Assembly: GCA_010094045.1 (NCBI GenBank)
Contig: ML986712.1
Span: 2,249 to 66,248 of the forward strand
DNA from: Lojkania enalia
Taxonomy: Eukaryota; Ascomycota; Dothideomycetes; Pleosporales
Reading direction: 5' to 3'
Length of the DNA stretch: 64,000 nt
Position numbers and translations under genes: made by a program. Shown here in pieces: positions 1 to 10,928 of the stretch. The notes below the pieces were generated by a model. It searched no databases and was not told the origin of the DNA. It saw nothing but the letters and a program-made list of their open reading frames with translations. How positions within the stretch are numbered: the first letter of the stretch is position 1; each line of letters begins with the position of its first letter.

Positions 1-1108
1 ATAGTCGATATTTTATAGGAACTATAATAAAAGTATATAATAAATTGAAGATTTAGAGTTATATTAATAAGAGTATAGTAGGAAGAAGAGTTATAATAGG
101 GTATTAGGCTCGACATAATAAGTATATATACTACCTACTAATATAGATTAGATAGAAGTAATAATAAAATATATACTTATCTAAATAAATATAAAATATT
201 AGCCGGTTTAGTATAAAAAACTATTATTAAAAAGCGTACTATTAGTTCTATAAGATAATAAGTTATTATAGTTTTTTATTATAGTATTCTTATAATATAC
301 GCTTAAATACCTTATTAGCTTTACTTTATAATTTTAATTTAGTACTAGCTTTTAATATATACGTGTTTTAGTATCTATATTTATATTTCAGGTATTTATT
401 AATAAACTTTAACTTAACTTTATACTATTAATCTTAATTATTAATATTAACTACTCTACTCTACTACTATTAACACGTAATATTTTATACTTAAAAAATA
501 GTATAATCTAAAATCGTTCTAATAGATAATAAATCTTTTTAAAAATAGCTTACCGCTAAATTAGCTTATAGAGTACCTATATTAGTAAAGCCTATATTAG
601 TAAAGTATTACTATTACCCTAAGAGTAAGTTATTATAGGTTTTTATTATAATTATATACTAATAGAATATAGCTATTATACTTTAATAAATTAAATAATA
701 TTAGAAGAGTACTAAACTTCTCCTTTAAAAACTCTCTTTTTTACGGCTAATCTGTAAAATTACTACTATAGTTAAGAAGAATACTTATAGTAGTAAAATA
801 TATTAGTAATAGAGTATAATTAAAACTTTTTAAAAGTCTATTAAAATTTTTCTTATTAGATTCTTTAAAGGTATATATTTTTTATATAATTTATATTATA
901 TAATACTAATTATATTAGACTATAATATAAACGTAATATATATAAAGTAGGTTACTATCTAAAATAAAGATATATATTTAATAAAGTAATACTATAAGAA
1001 GTTTAGTCTTCTATTAGATTAGGGTTATAATCTCTAAATAGTTTTAGACTTAGAAAAGACTACTTTAAATAAAACTAGTTTTCTACTATAATAATTTACT
1101 ATAATAAA
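1..1108. repeat. AT-rich RIP-degraded DNA, unassigned
   Basis: Very AT-rich sequence dense in TAG/TAA/TATA words in all frames, with no open frame of useful length on either strand. The texture is the same as in the recognisable RIP-mutated transposons elsewhere in the window, so this is probably the decayed body of one or more further elements. I could not identify a family, terminal repeat or gene in it. Confidence 0.6.
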
Positions 1109-1110
1109 TA

Positions 1111-1165
1111 ACGTAAAGTACTACCGAGCCGGCTATACTATTAAGCCGGCTACTTTTTCTTAGTA
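1111..1165 (+). repeat. Left terminal inverted repeat
   Basis: 55-bp arm starting ACGTAAAGTACTAC and ending CTTTTTCTTAGTA. It pairs with 2904-2958 in inverted orientation. The five differences are all transitions, consistent with independent RIP of the two arms. Confidence 0.85.
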
Positions 1166-2903
1166 CTATTAATACTATATATAAGACCTTAATTTACTTA
1201 CTATCTATAAGAGAACCTGCGTATAAAATACTTAGACTAGATTTAGAAGAAGCTTCTATATCTTTTTAGCACGTATAAGTGTTATACCTAATCTTTCTAT
1301 AGTTTCTATAATACCGTTAACTAGGTTAAGCTAGTTTCTTACTACTACTACTATAAGCCTTCTTAGATCGCTAAGGAGCTGTAGATGTTTCAGCAGTTCT
1401 GTATAAAGCTCCCTTACTATACTCTATTATACTATTATACTAGATTCGCTTCTGTTTATATATTTTATACTTTATTATAACCTCTAATTACTCTTAAGCT
1501 CTATAATCTAGTAGCTTATAAGAGCGTTTTAATATAGCATTAATTTAGCTCCTTTTATTAGCTATAAAAAGCCTTCTTTAGATTCTTTTAGTAATTGTAT
1601 AAAGGACTTCTATATAAGAGTTAATTATAACCTAAATTCTTATATATTACTTAGTATTTTTAACTACTATAGTATTTCTAGTAGAAGTACCTCTAGTAGT
1701 ATATATAACTAGATTTTAAGGCGCTTAAGAATAACCTATATATTAATAGGAACTAGTTTAAATATTTTAAAGGCCTTTTTATAGTTCTTATATATAAATA
1801 TATTAAAAAACGCGTCTCTAAAAGCTGGTAGAAAGCCTTCCTTATTAATATAGTAGACGCGTTAGTATACTAAGTTTTATACACGCTAGGAGTACTTTAG
1901 CTTTAATAGTAAGAAGTATACTATATTAAGTAGCTATAGGATATATAATAAATGTGCTAGTATATAGAGGGTAAGAATCTTTCGTATAAGGTAATAATCC
2001 TTAAAATCCTAGTTTAGATAGCTCTTATAGCTATTAAGAATAAGTAGCTTATATAACTCTACTTAACGCGTCTTTATATACGCGTTAAAGTACTTCAACT
2101 ACTTAAGACTAAGCTTATTATTTATCCATCTATTCTTAGAAACTAAGAGCTTCTAGTTGTACGGTATATCTATCTTCTTATACTATACTAAGATATAGAC
2201 GCGTCCTTTATAAATAATAAATAGTAGGGTTGCGTATCTAGTAGTATAGATACTCTAGATTATTATAACCTACTCCTAATTACCTAGCTAAATAAGCGTA
2301 GATCTTATATAGTATTCTAAACCTGTAACAACTTTTATAGAGCTAATTATACCTATCTAGAAGCCTATCTTATTAAAATTATAGATATTATCTTTATAGA
2401 TACTATACTTAGCTACCGTCTCTTATACGAGCTTAAACTATGCGTTAATAACCTCTAGATCTTCTTATAATATCCTTTAATAGTTCTTAGCTCGATTGAA
2501 AACTATTTTAAGCTTATTTATACGCGATATAAATTGTTTAGGCTAGTTCTTATCTATAAGTATTTTACCCTACGTACATAATAGTTTATCTACTATATCT
2601 ACCACCTTATTAAGCCGCGGCGTAAATCCTCGTAAATTAAGATTAAAGATATATTATATAATTGTCTACTCTTTAGTTACTGTAAGCTTTATATAATTTA
2701 GTTAAGTTTGAGGTTAAAAGGTAATTCTATAAAGCTGGTTAGAGAGCTGCTAGTATTATATATTAAAAGCTACTACAGTATATCGCACGCTTTAAAATTA
2801 GCCTAAAATATAGGTCTAAAGGGCAAGTTTAATTCTACCTTCTTAATTAGATAGATTAGCTTCGTATTATTAAGATATAGTGTTACGTACGGAAAAGTTG
2901 CTA

Positions 2904-2958
2904 TACTAAGAAAAAGTAGCCGGCTTAGTAGTATAGCTAGCTTAGTAGTACTTTACGT
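2904..2958 (-). repeat. Right terminal inverted repeat
   Basis: Inverted partner of 1111-1165. It ends in ACTTTACGT directly before the flanking TA target-site dinucleotide. Confidence 0.85.
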
Positions 2959-2960
2959 TA

Positions 2961-3980
2961 TTTAATATATAATATATAATTATTTCCTATAATTATAGAA
3001 GAACCCTATAGGGTACTCCTACCTTAACCTTATACCCCAGCGCCAAGAACCCTACTCTAACCTCAACCTCAATGCCAAGAACCCCTACTTAACCTATATC
3101 CCAGCGCCAAGAACCCCGAACCCAACCTTAACCTAGGTGAGGTACCATATACCCTATTTACCAGCCTACTCTATAAGCCGTCGCGACGACAGCCTTTTAA
3201 GAAAGAAGATAATATAATATCTCATAGCTTTGAGTTACGGGTTAATGATATAGAGTCACCTGATCTAGGGTTGAAATAGCCGAATTGCACCCTGCAGGGA
3301 TGGCAGGGATTCGTCTCTCTTTCATCACCTGCCATCTCTCCTCTATGAGAACTGAGTATACGAACATTTTAGCCCTGCTACTCTATCTATTGTTGCTACG
3401 CTGTGATCTATCATACTAGCCTATTACAGTTACGAGCGTACGGGAATCGTTTGCGATTGGTTACTTCGAGAGCTAATATCCGATTAAAATATATGCTTCA
3501 GCACTTGTAAATAGTAGTAAGGGTTGGTCGACGAGGAAGTGCTTGAGAGACTGCTTGAGAGATCGCTTCAGAAACGCGGAGGGAGGGGCTCTTCCTTATA
3601 TACCTATCACTGACTCCCCATCTAATGTCCACAGAGCGACTATTTCTCACCAGAATAATGGACATTAGTCCTAGAGTCATTTCGGGCCTGGGTCATTCTG
3701 ACGGGTCCGAAGAAACGGTCACTAAGGGGGATGCATGATGCTATTGGTAGATAGCATGTCAGAGATGTATGAGGCCCCCAATGTTACCTCACCCATGCTG
3801 TGATATTTGGCAGAAAAATACACTCATCAGTATTATATCGATTATTTGACAGTACGTATTAGATGACGAGCATTTTTCAGTCTTCATGACGCCTTCGAGA
3901 ATAAAATAGCAAAACAACGGAGAAGGCATCAATTCTCCACATAAGGATCAGCACCTTTCCCAGAAATACTACTTAGCTTT
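2961..3980. other. Intergenic boundary between AT-rich and balanced DNA
   Basis: Composition changes sharply from RIP-like to balanced over the first 100 bp. Apart from the short tandem repeat at 3025-3123 I see no gene. Open frames here are short and lack splice partners. The right part is downstream flank of the amidase pseudogene. Confidence 0.6.
3025..3123 (+). repeat. Three ~33-bp tandem units
   Basis: Three imperfect copies of a roughly 33-bp unit, each starting AACCT and containing CCAAGAACCC (near 3025, 3059 and 3091), followed by a partial AACCTTAACC. The unit is C-rich on this strand and lies just outside the AT-rich block. It is not the fungal telomere repeat TTAGGG. Confidence 0.65.
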
Positions 3981-5783
3981 CTATAAATTCCTAATAGGAA
4001 CATTTCTCTCTAAGTACCCATACCAATTTGGTAACGTTCGCTTATATGTCGTCCCACTATCGAGCTGTAAGTCCTCAATTGCACTTGCCCACTTCAGGAG
4101 CCCCGCTTCGCTCCACGCTGTTCCCATTAATGCCAAACCGAATGGCATTCCCGTCTCGCTATGAATGCCAGCTGGTAATGTTATAACGGGATATCCCGCC
4201 TACGCAGCAATTTGGTAAGTCTGCCCAACGTCTGGAGGTACAAGCAGTGCATCTACTGGATTGCCGTTATTCGCAAGAGCGGCATCGATGCCTCCTTTGA
4301 ACGTACTATGCTGGCAGAAGGTGAGTGCTTGGAAGTATGTGTCATCCATAACACCCTTTGACTCGAGTGAAGCGAGAAATCCATCCTGGCCGGAGTAGAA
4401 CGCTGGAATGCCGCGCGGCCACCGATATCCGCCTTCTGTACCATCATTTGCATAATTCTATGCCACTATGTCCTCTAGATTATGAATATTGGCGTTTTCG
4501 AGCTCGGATAGATAGGCTTTGATGTTGTTGTAGAAGTCAATTTTCACGACGGTATATTCGGATTCATTAGAGTAACCGCGCGTAGTGCCGAAGTCCCAAT
4601 CCCAACCGTCGGGCGAAACAATGGTTTGGTAGTTCGGAAGTTCAGTATTGTTGATGATGGTCGCGCCAGCAGATTCAATGAGGCAGATGAGGGATAGGAG
4701 TACGGCTTGCTGTTCTTCGTCCGCGTAAACCCAGAAGCTGTTCCATGGGATACCAAACTTTGCATCTTGCAGTATCATTTTATCGGCCAGAAACTGCATG
4801 TATCCACCCGGAGGCGTCTTGCCGTCCTGCGCGAGTGTATAGTTGTCCCTTTTATCAATGCCGTATATAGCATCAAACGCATAGGCAGCATCTCGAAGCG
4901 TCCGGCCAAACGTGCCTATACTATCCCGATGGATGCTCTCTGGTATGACGCCTGCCCTTGACGTCAATCCAACTGTCGGTTTGATGCCCACAAGAGCGTT
5001 CCGCTCCGCTGGGTTGATCACACTACCATTAGTTTCAGTACCGAGTGAGAAGGCGGCCACATCCGCCGCTACTGCAGCAGCGCCCCCGGAACTACCCCCA
5101 CCAGGACTGAGAGTGAGATTATATGGGCTTCTTGCCTACCCGCCTCGTGCGGAGTAGCCTTCGGAATAGTTATTTGACCGCATATCTGCCCATTCGCTTA
5201 GCGTTGCTTTCCCCATCAGCAGCGCGCCCGCCTGCCTTAACTTTGCAACCACATGAGCATCTCTTGGAACAACGCTTCCCAACAACATCCAACTCCCGGC
5301 AGTTGTCTCCATTTGGTCCTTCGTCGCAATGTTATCTTTCACGACAAACGGGATGCCATGGAGCGGGCCGCGCACGGTCCCAGCCCCGCGCTCCGCATCC
5401 AGGGCAGTGGCTATTTCTAGAGCATCGGGATTGAGCTCGATGACGGAATTGATGTATTCATCAACCTGGTATATTCTCTTCAGATAGCAGTTCAAAAGCT
5501 GTACTGCCGTCAAAGATCCGACGCTCATATGGCGTTGCAATTGGTCGATAGTTGCTTCCTCAAGGGTAATACACGCATATTTGGGTATTGGAAACAGGCC
5601 TGGATTTCCTGTGCTCCCTTCCTGAGGAAAGTAATACGGGTAAGGTAGCTCCAATGGATCAATCGCAAGAATACATGACGAGTTTTGTTGGGCATCGCAG
5701 GCGCTGTCTTCTTGTGCACTTAATAGATTGCTAAGACAAATGACAACGAAAGATAAGAGCACCGCGAAAAACGACGAGGTCAT
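3981..5783 (-). pseudogene. Secreted amidase (amidase-signature family), three nonsense codons
   Basis: One continuous minus-strand frame of 601 codons runs from an ATG at 5783 to a stop at 3983-3981, but is interrupted by TAG codons at 5138-5136, 4460-4458 and 4202-4200. The product would begin with a signal peptide (hydrophobic residues 5-20). It shows the amidase-signature triad regions: the VVKDN lysine segment (~residue 149), the GGGSSGGAA serine loop just after the first stop, and GTETNGSVINPA with the nucleophile-type serine. These enzymes hydrolyse amides through a Ser-cisSer-Lys triad. The stops sit where CAG or TGG codons are expected, so each needs one C:G to T:A change, as RIP makes. 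No frameshift is present, so the loss looks recent. Introns removing the stops are unlikely because homologous sequence continues across them. Confidence 0.88.
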
Positions 5784-6572
5784 GGTGTAAGTATGATGAG
5801 GAAATGATACAGTAACCAGGTATCAGGACAAGATACCAAGATACTTGTTCTCGCATCGCGTTCGAGCTACTATGTATACCTACTCAAATCGCTCAAAGAG
5901 AGATAGTGAGTGCATCTGCCCCGCTTCCTCCAGCGATAAGCAAGATATTCGAGACTAGCGTGTCCAGTTTCGCGCGAAATTACGTGATGCTCATCTACTT
6001 TACGATGCCATGACATGGTACTAACAGCATCAGAGGTCAAGATGCCACTTCAAATAGTTGGTAGCAATTTCAATCAGGATACTTGTAGCACAGTACATTC
6101 GCAAATGAGGAGCAGAACCGAGACACCCTCAGAATGGCAACGATACTAGGATAAATGTGATGGTAATTCCAATTGATACATTTCATCAAGTATGCAGCAT
6201 TCAAAGGCTATAACCTGAACCCAAGCTGAACGACACAGGCTTGGCCGCATTCCGTCCTCCGTTCAAGCTGTGTAGGTTCTCATTTCTGTCGCAATGTTTT
6301 TGAGCTTTGATAAATTTGGCTGATGTTCTTGTGTATTCTATTACGGATCATAATTAACCATTTCTACAATAATTACCATTCGTGAAGACGGGAAAACTGA
6401 GCAACTGAGTGGGTCACGTGATCTAAGCTTCTGGTTATGCACAGCTTCACGGCCAAGGTCTTCTTCCTCTAGTCCTTGGTACCTCCTATCCCAGGGCAGG
6501 CTCTACTGGCTCAGGGTAAAACATGCAACCCGTATCTCTAACATCCGCGCCGCAAGCAAGTTATTGGTTATA
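5784..6572. other. Intergenic, upstream of amidase pseudogene
   Basis: Former promoter side of the amidase reading frame. Balanced to AT-leaning sequence with no supported coding exon, RNA gene or repeat on either strand. Confidence 0.55.
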
Positions 6573-6577
6573 TTTTA

Positions 6578-6807
6578 TGTGGTAGAAGTGGAATCTTGTC
6601 TCAGGGTGGGATATGAGGAACTGAATTGCTTTGATTGAGGATGGCCAGCAGGCCACATATACATACACAGAAAAGGGATATATCAGCTGATATCCGGCCT
6701 GATTTTATATTGTGCGACGGTATCCGATACAACCTGCAACCGGACAACTTGCTGCCGTACACTGATAGGAAATCGTACTCTACAAACTTGTCAAAATCCC
6801 CATTGCA
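6578..6807 (+). mobile_element. Solo-LTR-like insertion, copy 1
   Basis: 230-bp unit beginning TGTGGT and ending TTGCA, flanked by the perfect 5-bp duplication TTTTA (6573-6577 and 6808-6812). TG...CA ends plus a 5-bp duplication are the hallmark of an LTR left after recombination. It is homologous along most of its length to 7799-8027 and 9305-9494. The ends are inverted for about 9-10 bp in the better-preserved copies, so a MITE with 5-bp target sites is the alternative. A 14-bp palindrome ATATCAGCTGATAT is at 6680-6693. Confidence 0.75.
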
Positions 6808-6812
6808 TTTTA

Positions 6813-7793
6813 TATAGTACCTAGTATAGGCGCAAACCGTCGTGAATCTAGGCTAATTATATGTCCAGGAATTACCTCCTCTTCTAACTCAGTAAGTTTC
6901 CTTAAATTAGCTTCGCAATCGCGTTTTGATTGGATTTCGGCGCTTCGCGACGGAGTGTAGATTCAGAGACATTATACGTTGATGCAGCGCACCGTACACT
7001 GTATCCATTTTGATTGGTAGATTGGAGAGCAAGGAAGATATCAGCCTTGTTATAAATCATTGGATATCAGTAGGTTGAGCCATTATAGCTAATAGTTGAC
7101 GAGTCACGAAAAGTTGATAGGATGCGCCGTTTGCTTCGTATCTATGTTGAATGATACGATGAATTGTTGTATTCTCGGATAATATCCTTGAGGGTGAAGT
7201 AGCTGAAGCCGTATTGGCTTCATTATAACACCGAATGCTTGAAATACTAGAAAGCATTGTTAGTGGAACTCGATTCCAATTCTACACAGTACATATCGGC
7301 CTAGCGTCCTAGTTGCTATCTTTTCACAAGACATTTGCTTGTGCTATATCTATAGAATACTAACCATTTTCGAAATGCCCGAATTAATATACCAACACTT
7401 ATTCCTTAAAAAGTCTGGCTTTTGATCTTCTTCATGGCCATTAATCGGACACTTCTAAGTCGGCTCACTATGGTTATTTTCATCAATTTAGTTAAAATCA
7501 AAAAAAATTATCCCGGAAGAGCTAGTCACAGATTTGGGTGTAAAATGATCATTGACGTCAAATTTAGGTTGAGGAAGGGTAGGAGAAATATTACACATCA
7601 CAGCCGCGGGCTAATGTCAATCTAACTAGACACTCCCACAACTCTGGAAAGGAATTATTGTGTAAAGTGTCAGGCCAGATCGGGAGGAGAACTATGTTGA
7701 TTCATATCTATAAAGGATCAAGGCTATTTATACTGTCTGTCCTAGGTATCACATGATATCATGGCTAATCCTTAATAAGGATCGTACGATACA
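6813..7793. other. Intergenic between insertion copies 1 and 2
   Basis: AT-leaning spacer with no convincing exon on either strand. Short open frames near 7057-7257 and 7422-7625 have no recognisable content and no linked splice signals. Confidence 0.5.
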
Positions 7794-7798
7794 TATAA

Positions 7799-8027
7799 TG
7801 TGATGGGGGGCAAATCTTGTCTCAGGGAGGGAGATGAGCAACTGAACTGCTTGATTGAGGATGGCCAGCAGGCCATATTTATGTACATGGAAAAAAGAAT
7901 ATATCAGCTGATATCCGGCGCGATTTGATATCGTGCGACAGTATCCGATCCAACCTGCAACCGGATAACTTGCTGCCGTATAATAGTAGGAAATCGTACT
8001 CGGCAGATTCGCCAAATCCCTATCACA
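7799..8027 (+). mobile_element. Solo-LTR-like insertion, copy 2
   Basis: 229-bp copy of the same unit as 6578-6807, same orientation. It begins TGTGATGGGG and ends CCTATCACA, with the perfect 5-bp duplication TATAA on both sides (7794-7798 and 8028-8032). The central palindrome ATATCAGCTGATAT is conserved at 7901-7914. This is the copy in which the inverted ends are clearest. Confidence 0.78.
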
Positions 8028-8032
8028 TATAA

Positions 8033-9299
8033 ACTTACATATTGTAATATGGGACTCTAGCTATGACGCTTATCTGAGCCTACATATAAACAAAATACCC
8101 CTACTTTCAGTTTTATACCTATCCTTTGATGATTCACAGACTTATTATGACTCTAATTACCTAGGCGGTTGGGGGAGTACCGTGTCTTGACCTGGGATAT
8201 CGTTGATTAATAGACCCACGGCTCAACCTTTAAATCGCTTAGCATCATATGCCCGGTCCGATATCGTAACGATCCAGGTTTTACGAGTCAGATAACATGT
8301 AAACTCCAAGAGGATTTTCTCGTCCAACATCTTTAAACCATCATTAAACATATTTTGAACTCAACAAGTCTTACAACAGCTTTCAAAGCCATACTATTAT
8401 CCCACACACACTAAGAACTACCCCAAATTCCTTCCTATATTATAAATATGAAGACGAAGATAGAAGACGCTGAGGGTAGTAAGGTCCTTCTCGAAAGACT
8501 TTCTCGAATAGAAGTACTCGGGCAGATAGATTTTAAATACCCTCAAATATCTCTACCAGTTCAAGCTCAAGTTTATTTCCAAACATAGTTGAATTTCTCT
8601 ATCCGAGTAAATGAGGAATTCAAGCAATCGTTCATGTCGACATTGACAAAAAAACATTCAAGGCCAAGTGAAGAGGAACTCTGTTTGCGATGTCCTCCGA
8701 CAATCATGAATAGATAACACCGGGTTTGGTCTATGAAACGAGAAGTGGCGCGATGGGAAACCTATAGAAGGGAATCGAAGTGATAGCTGGTAATAAAGTT
8801 TTTTGGAAGGTCTAAGTAGATGGAAAGCATCAACCGCAGGCCTTAAGGTACAGATATCGAACATGGAGCTCTAATTCCATTGAACCCGAACAACCACGTA
8901 CACCCGCCGCGATTAAACATGCAATGGTCCACTTCCAACGCTAGGCTAGATGTCGTCCGCCTCTATGTCTCCGCTCAATGCTATTATGCACTCCACATCT
9001 CAGGTTACCTACTCAAATGAATCATTTTTGGGCACCCCTAATATTTCATTATAGTGAGTTACGCCCATTCCTCGAGTTTCCGGCGTCGACATTCCTAGTA
9101 GGCACGGCAGAAGCAAGTGTGCAGAAATCAATAACAAGAATGTCTTATTCAGACGCCGCTGGGTGTTTCCGAGAGATAACTCACTTGACACATCCCAAAT
9201 ACGCCTGATGCGCATTTTTTTAAATCCAAACATGCCGATAGGGGATTTCAACTTTATTGTCCTGGTAATTTCAGTTCTCGCATAAATGAAGCAGATATT
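8033..9299. other. Intergenic between insertion copies 2 and 3
   Basis: No supported gene. Open frames around 8658-8864, 8978-9208 and 9009-9251 overlap one another on opposite strands and show no domain, signal peptide or splice signal that would favour any of them. Confidence 0.5.
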
Positions 9300-9304
9300 A
9301 GAGT

Positions 9305-9494
9305 TGTGGTGAGAGGTGAATCTTGTCTTAGGGAGGGAGATGAGGAACTGAACTGATTGATTGAGGATGGCCAGCGGCCATATTTATGTACATAGAAAAG
9401 GGGTATATCAGCTGATATCCAGCGTGATATCGAGCATGATACCGTACGACGATGTCTGATACAACTCGGCAAACTTGCCAAAATCCCCATCACA
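9305..9494 (+). mobile_element. Solo-LTR-like insertion, copy 3 (internally shortened)
   Basis: 190-bp copy of the same unit, beginning TGTGGTGAGAGG and ending CCATCACA, with the perfect 5-bp duplication AGAGT (9300-9304 and 9495-9499). About 40 bp are missing in the right half compared with the other two copies. The central palindrome is kept at 9405-9418. Confidence 0.75.
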
Positions 9495-9499
9495 AGAGT

Positions 9500-10928
9500 A
9501 AATAAGCTTTGTGACTTGCGAACGGCACTCGATGAGAGAATTATCTACACAGGAGTCGTGTTCACGTGGCATAAGTGATGCTTCTGTGCATGTCTATTAG
9601 AGACAAATGGATGCACACTACAAACACGAACCCTGAAATCTTCACTTCGGATTCTAGCCCAAATATGTGAAACAATTCGACTCAATCTACCAAAGAGTCA
9701 CAGCAAGGCCATGAGTATAGTCAAATATTCACATTGACTCACCGCAAATCCCCGTGCGTCACGTTAGTCAAAGGCAACGAGTCAATAAAAATTGAACGTC
9801 CTTGAAAATCTACTGGAACCTCAGAATTAGCATGGCACCATATTCGCTGACTTTCTCCGAGTCACTAGCAGTTATACCCCGTATATTGCCCTTAGTGGAA
9901 CTTTTCCAGACTTACTAGGGCCCTAAAAATCTCGACTTCATTTCTACTTCCTAGGTCTCTCTCAGCATTACATATTTACTACTCCGAGTTCATTTCGTTA
10001 TTAGACCTAGCTTCCAAGGGCATGACAATAGTAATCATGGCCTTTGCGACACGAAAGAGGCACAATAATTTATAGAATTTAGTCAACGTTCCCAGGACCG
10101 GCTCGCCGCATCTCAACAGCCAGATTCCGCCGCCGCAACTTCTCCGAATCAGGATGTCTCACGGAATACCTCTGAAGAAATCAAAGTTGTAGACTTAGTG
10201 AGACACAAGGAGAAGGCTGTCAAGGGTAAAGTCTACATAGCAGCCTTTAATGCAAGACAACCGAATTGAAAGCCCAAATTAGCGCAGCAAACTTTCGATG
10301 TGCGCCATAGTGGAGGTTTATCTTCCCACGATACATATAACTCCGATGCGCCATTCAAATATGCAATTGAACGTTCTAAGGGGCAACCATTGGAGGGGAT
10401 CAGGCTAAAGCTTCTGGACAGAAATGAGTGTAATGGTAAGGGGAACCTCGTTAAAGTTAAAGGAAAAGATGAATTAGAAGCAAAAATGTGTCCGAAACAT
10501 TTGAATATTGCGACAACAAAGAGAAAGAAAGAAATTACGCAAGATTCGAGTATTGTAGATTGAATGGGATTATTTAAGCCAACTCAGGACAGTAGATATC
10601 GATTAGCGGTCTTCTTTAACCTGCAATTTGCTCGTCACGGCATCATGCGTATGCGTGGACCGCACTCATTACAAGCAGGAAGAAAAAGTTACTGTCTACT
10701 TCTTCCAGTCCTGTTTAAGATACAGAATGTAAGTTCTATACACTACGCTATTTAATCCCCTTCATAATTTCGTAATTCCTTTTTTAATTCTCATTCTTCA
10801 ATTTGCCTAGCTCTGGTATAGGCCCAAACTCCGACGTACCATCCGAGGTAGGGAGACTTCTTGGACCAAGGCAAGCTCCAGATATTATACAAATCTAATA
10901 ACACCCACTCTTATTGGCTTCAGAGTAG
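9500..10928. other. Intergenic; weak open frames only
   Basis: Downstream flank of the SAP18 gene plus about 1.2 kb without an assignable gene. Two adjoining open stretches (10076-10269, no ATG; 10300-10563, 87 codons, lysine-rich) might be remnants of one gene, but no family is recognisable and no intron joins them convincingly. Confidence 0.45.

Larger units (their letters stand above)
1111..2958 (+). mobile_element. TA-flanked DNA transposon with 55-bp TIRs, RIP-degraded
   Basis: The left end (1111-1165, beginning ACGTAAAGTACTAC) and the reverse complement of the right end (2904-2958) match over 55 bp with five mismatches, all transitions. A TA dinucleotide flanks each side (1109-1110 and 2959-2960), which is the target duplication of the Tc1/mariner-pogo superfamily. 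The 1848-bp length fits Fot1-type elements. A single plus-strand frame stays coding-like from about 1850 to 2917, broken only by stops that CAA, CAG, CGA or TGG codons could give by C:G to T:A change. I recognise no DDE transposase motif in that frame, so the element could be non-autonomous or carry an unrelated open frame. Confidence 0.8.

Noticed and set aside
3000..3140. CCCTAA-like words suggesting a telomere
   Set aside because: The repeats are ~33-bp units with CCAAGAACCC, not TTAGGG arrays, and genes lie on the right side only.
6635..6817. 60-codon open frame inside the first insertion copy
   Set aside because: Not conserved as an open frame in the other two copies; the DNA is a repeat.
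10300..10563. 87-codon lysine-rich open frame
   Set aside because: Not linked to a promoter or second exon and no recognisable content; kept only as a note.
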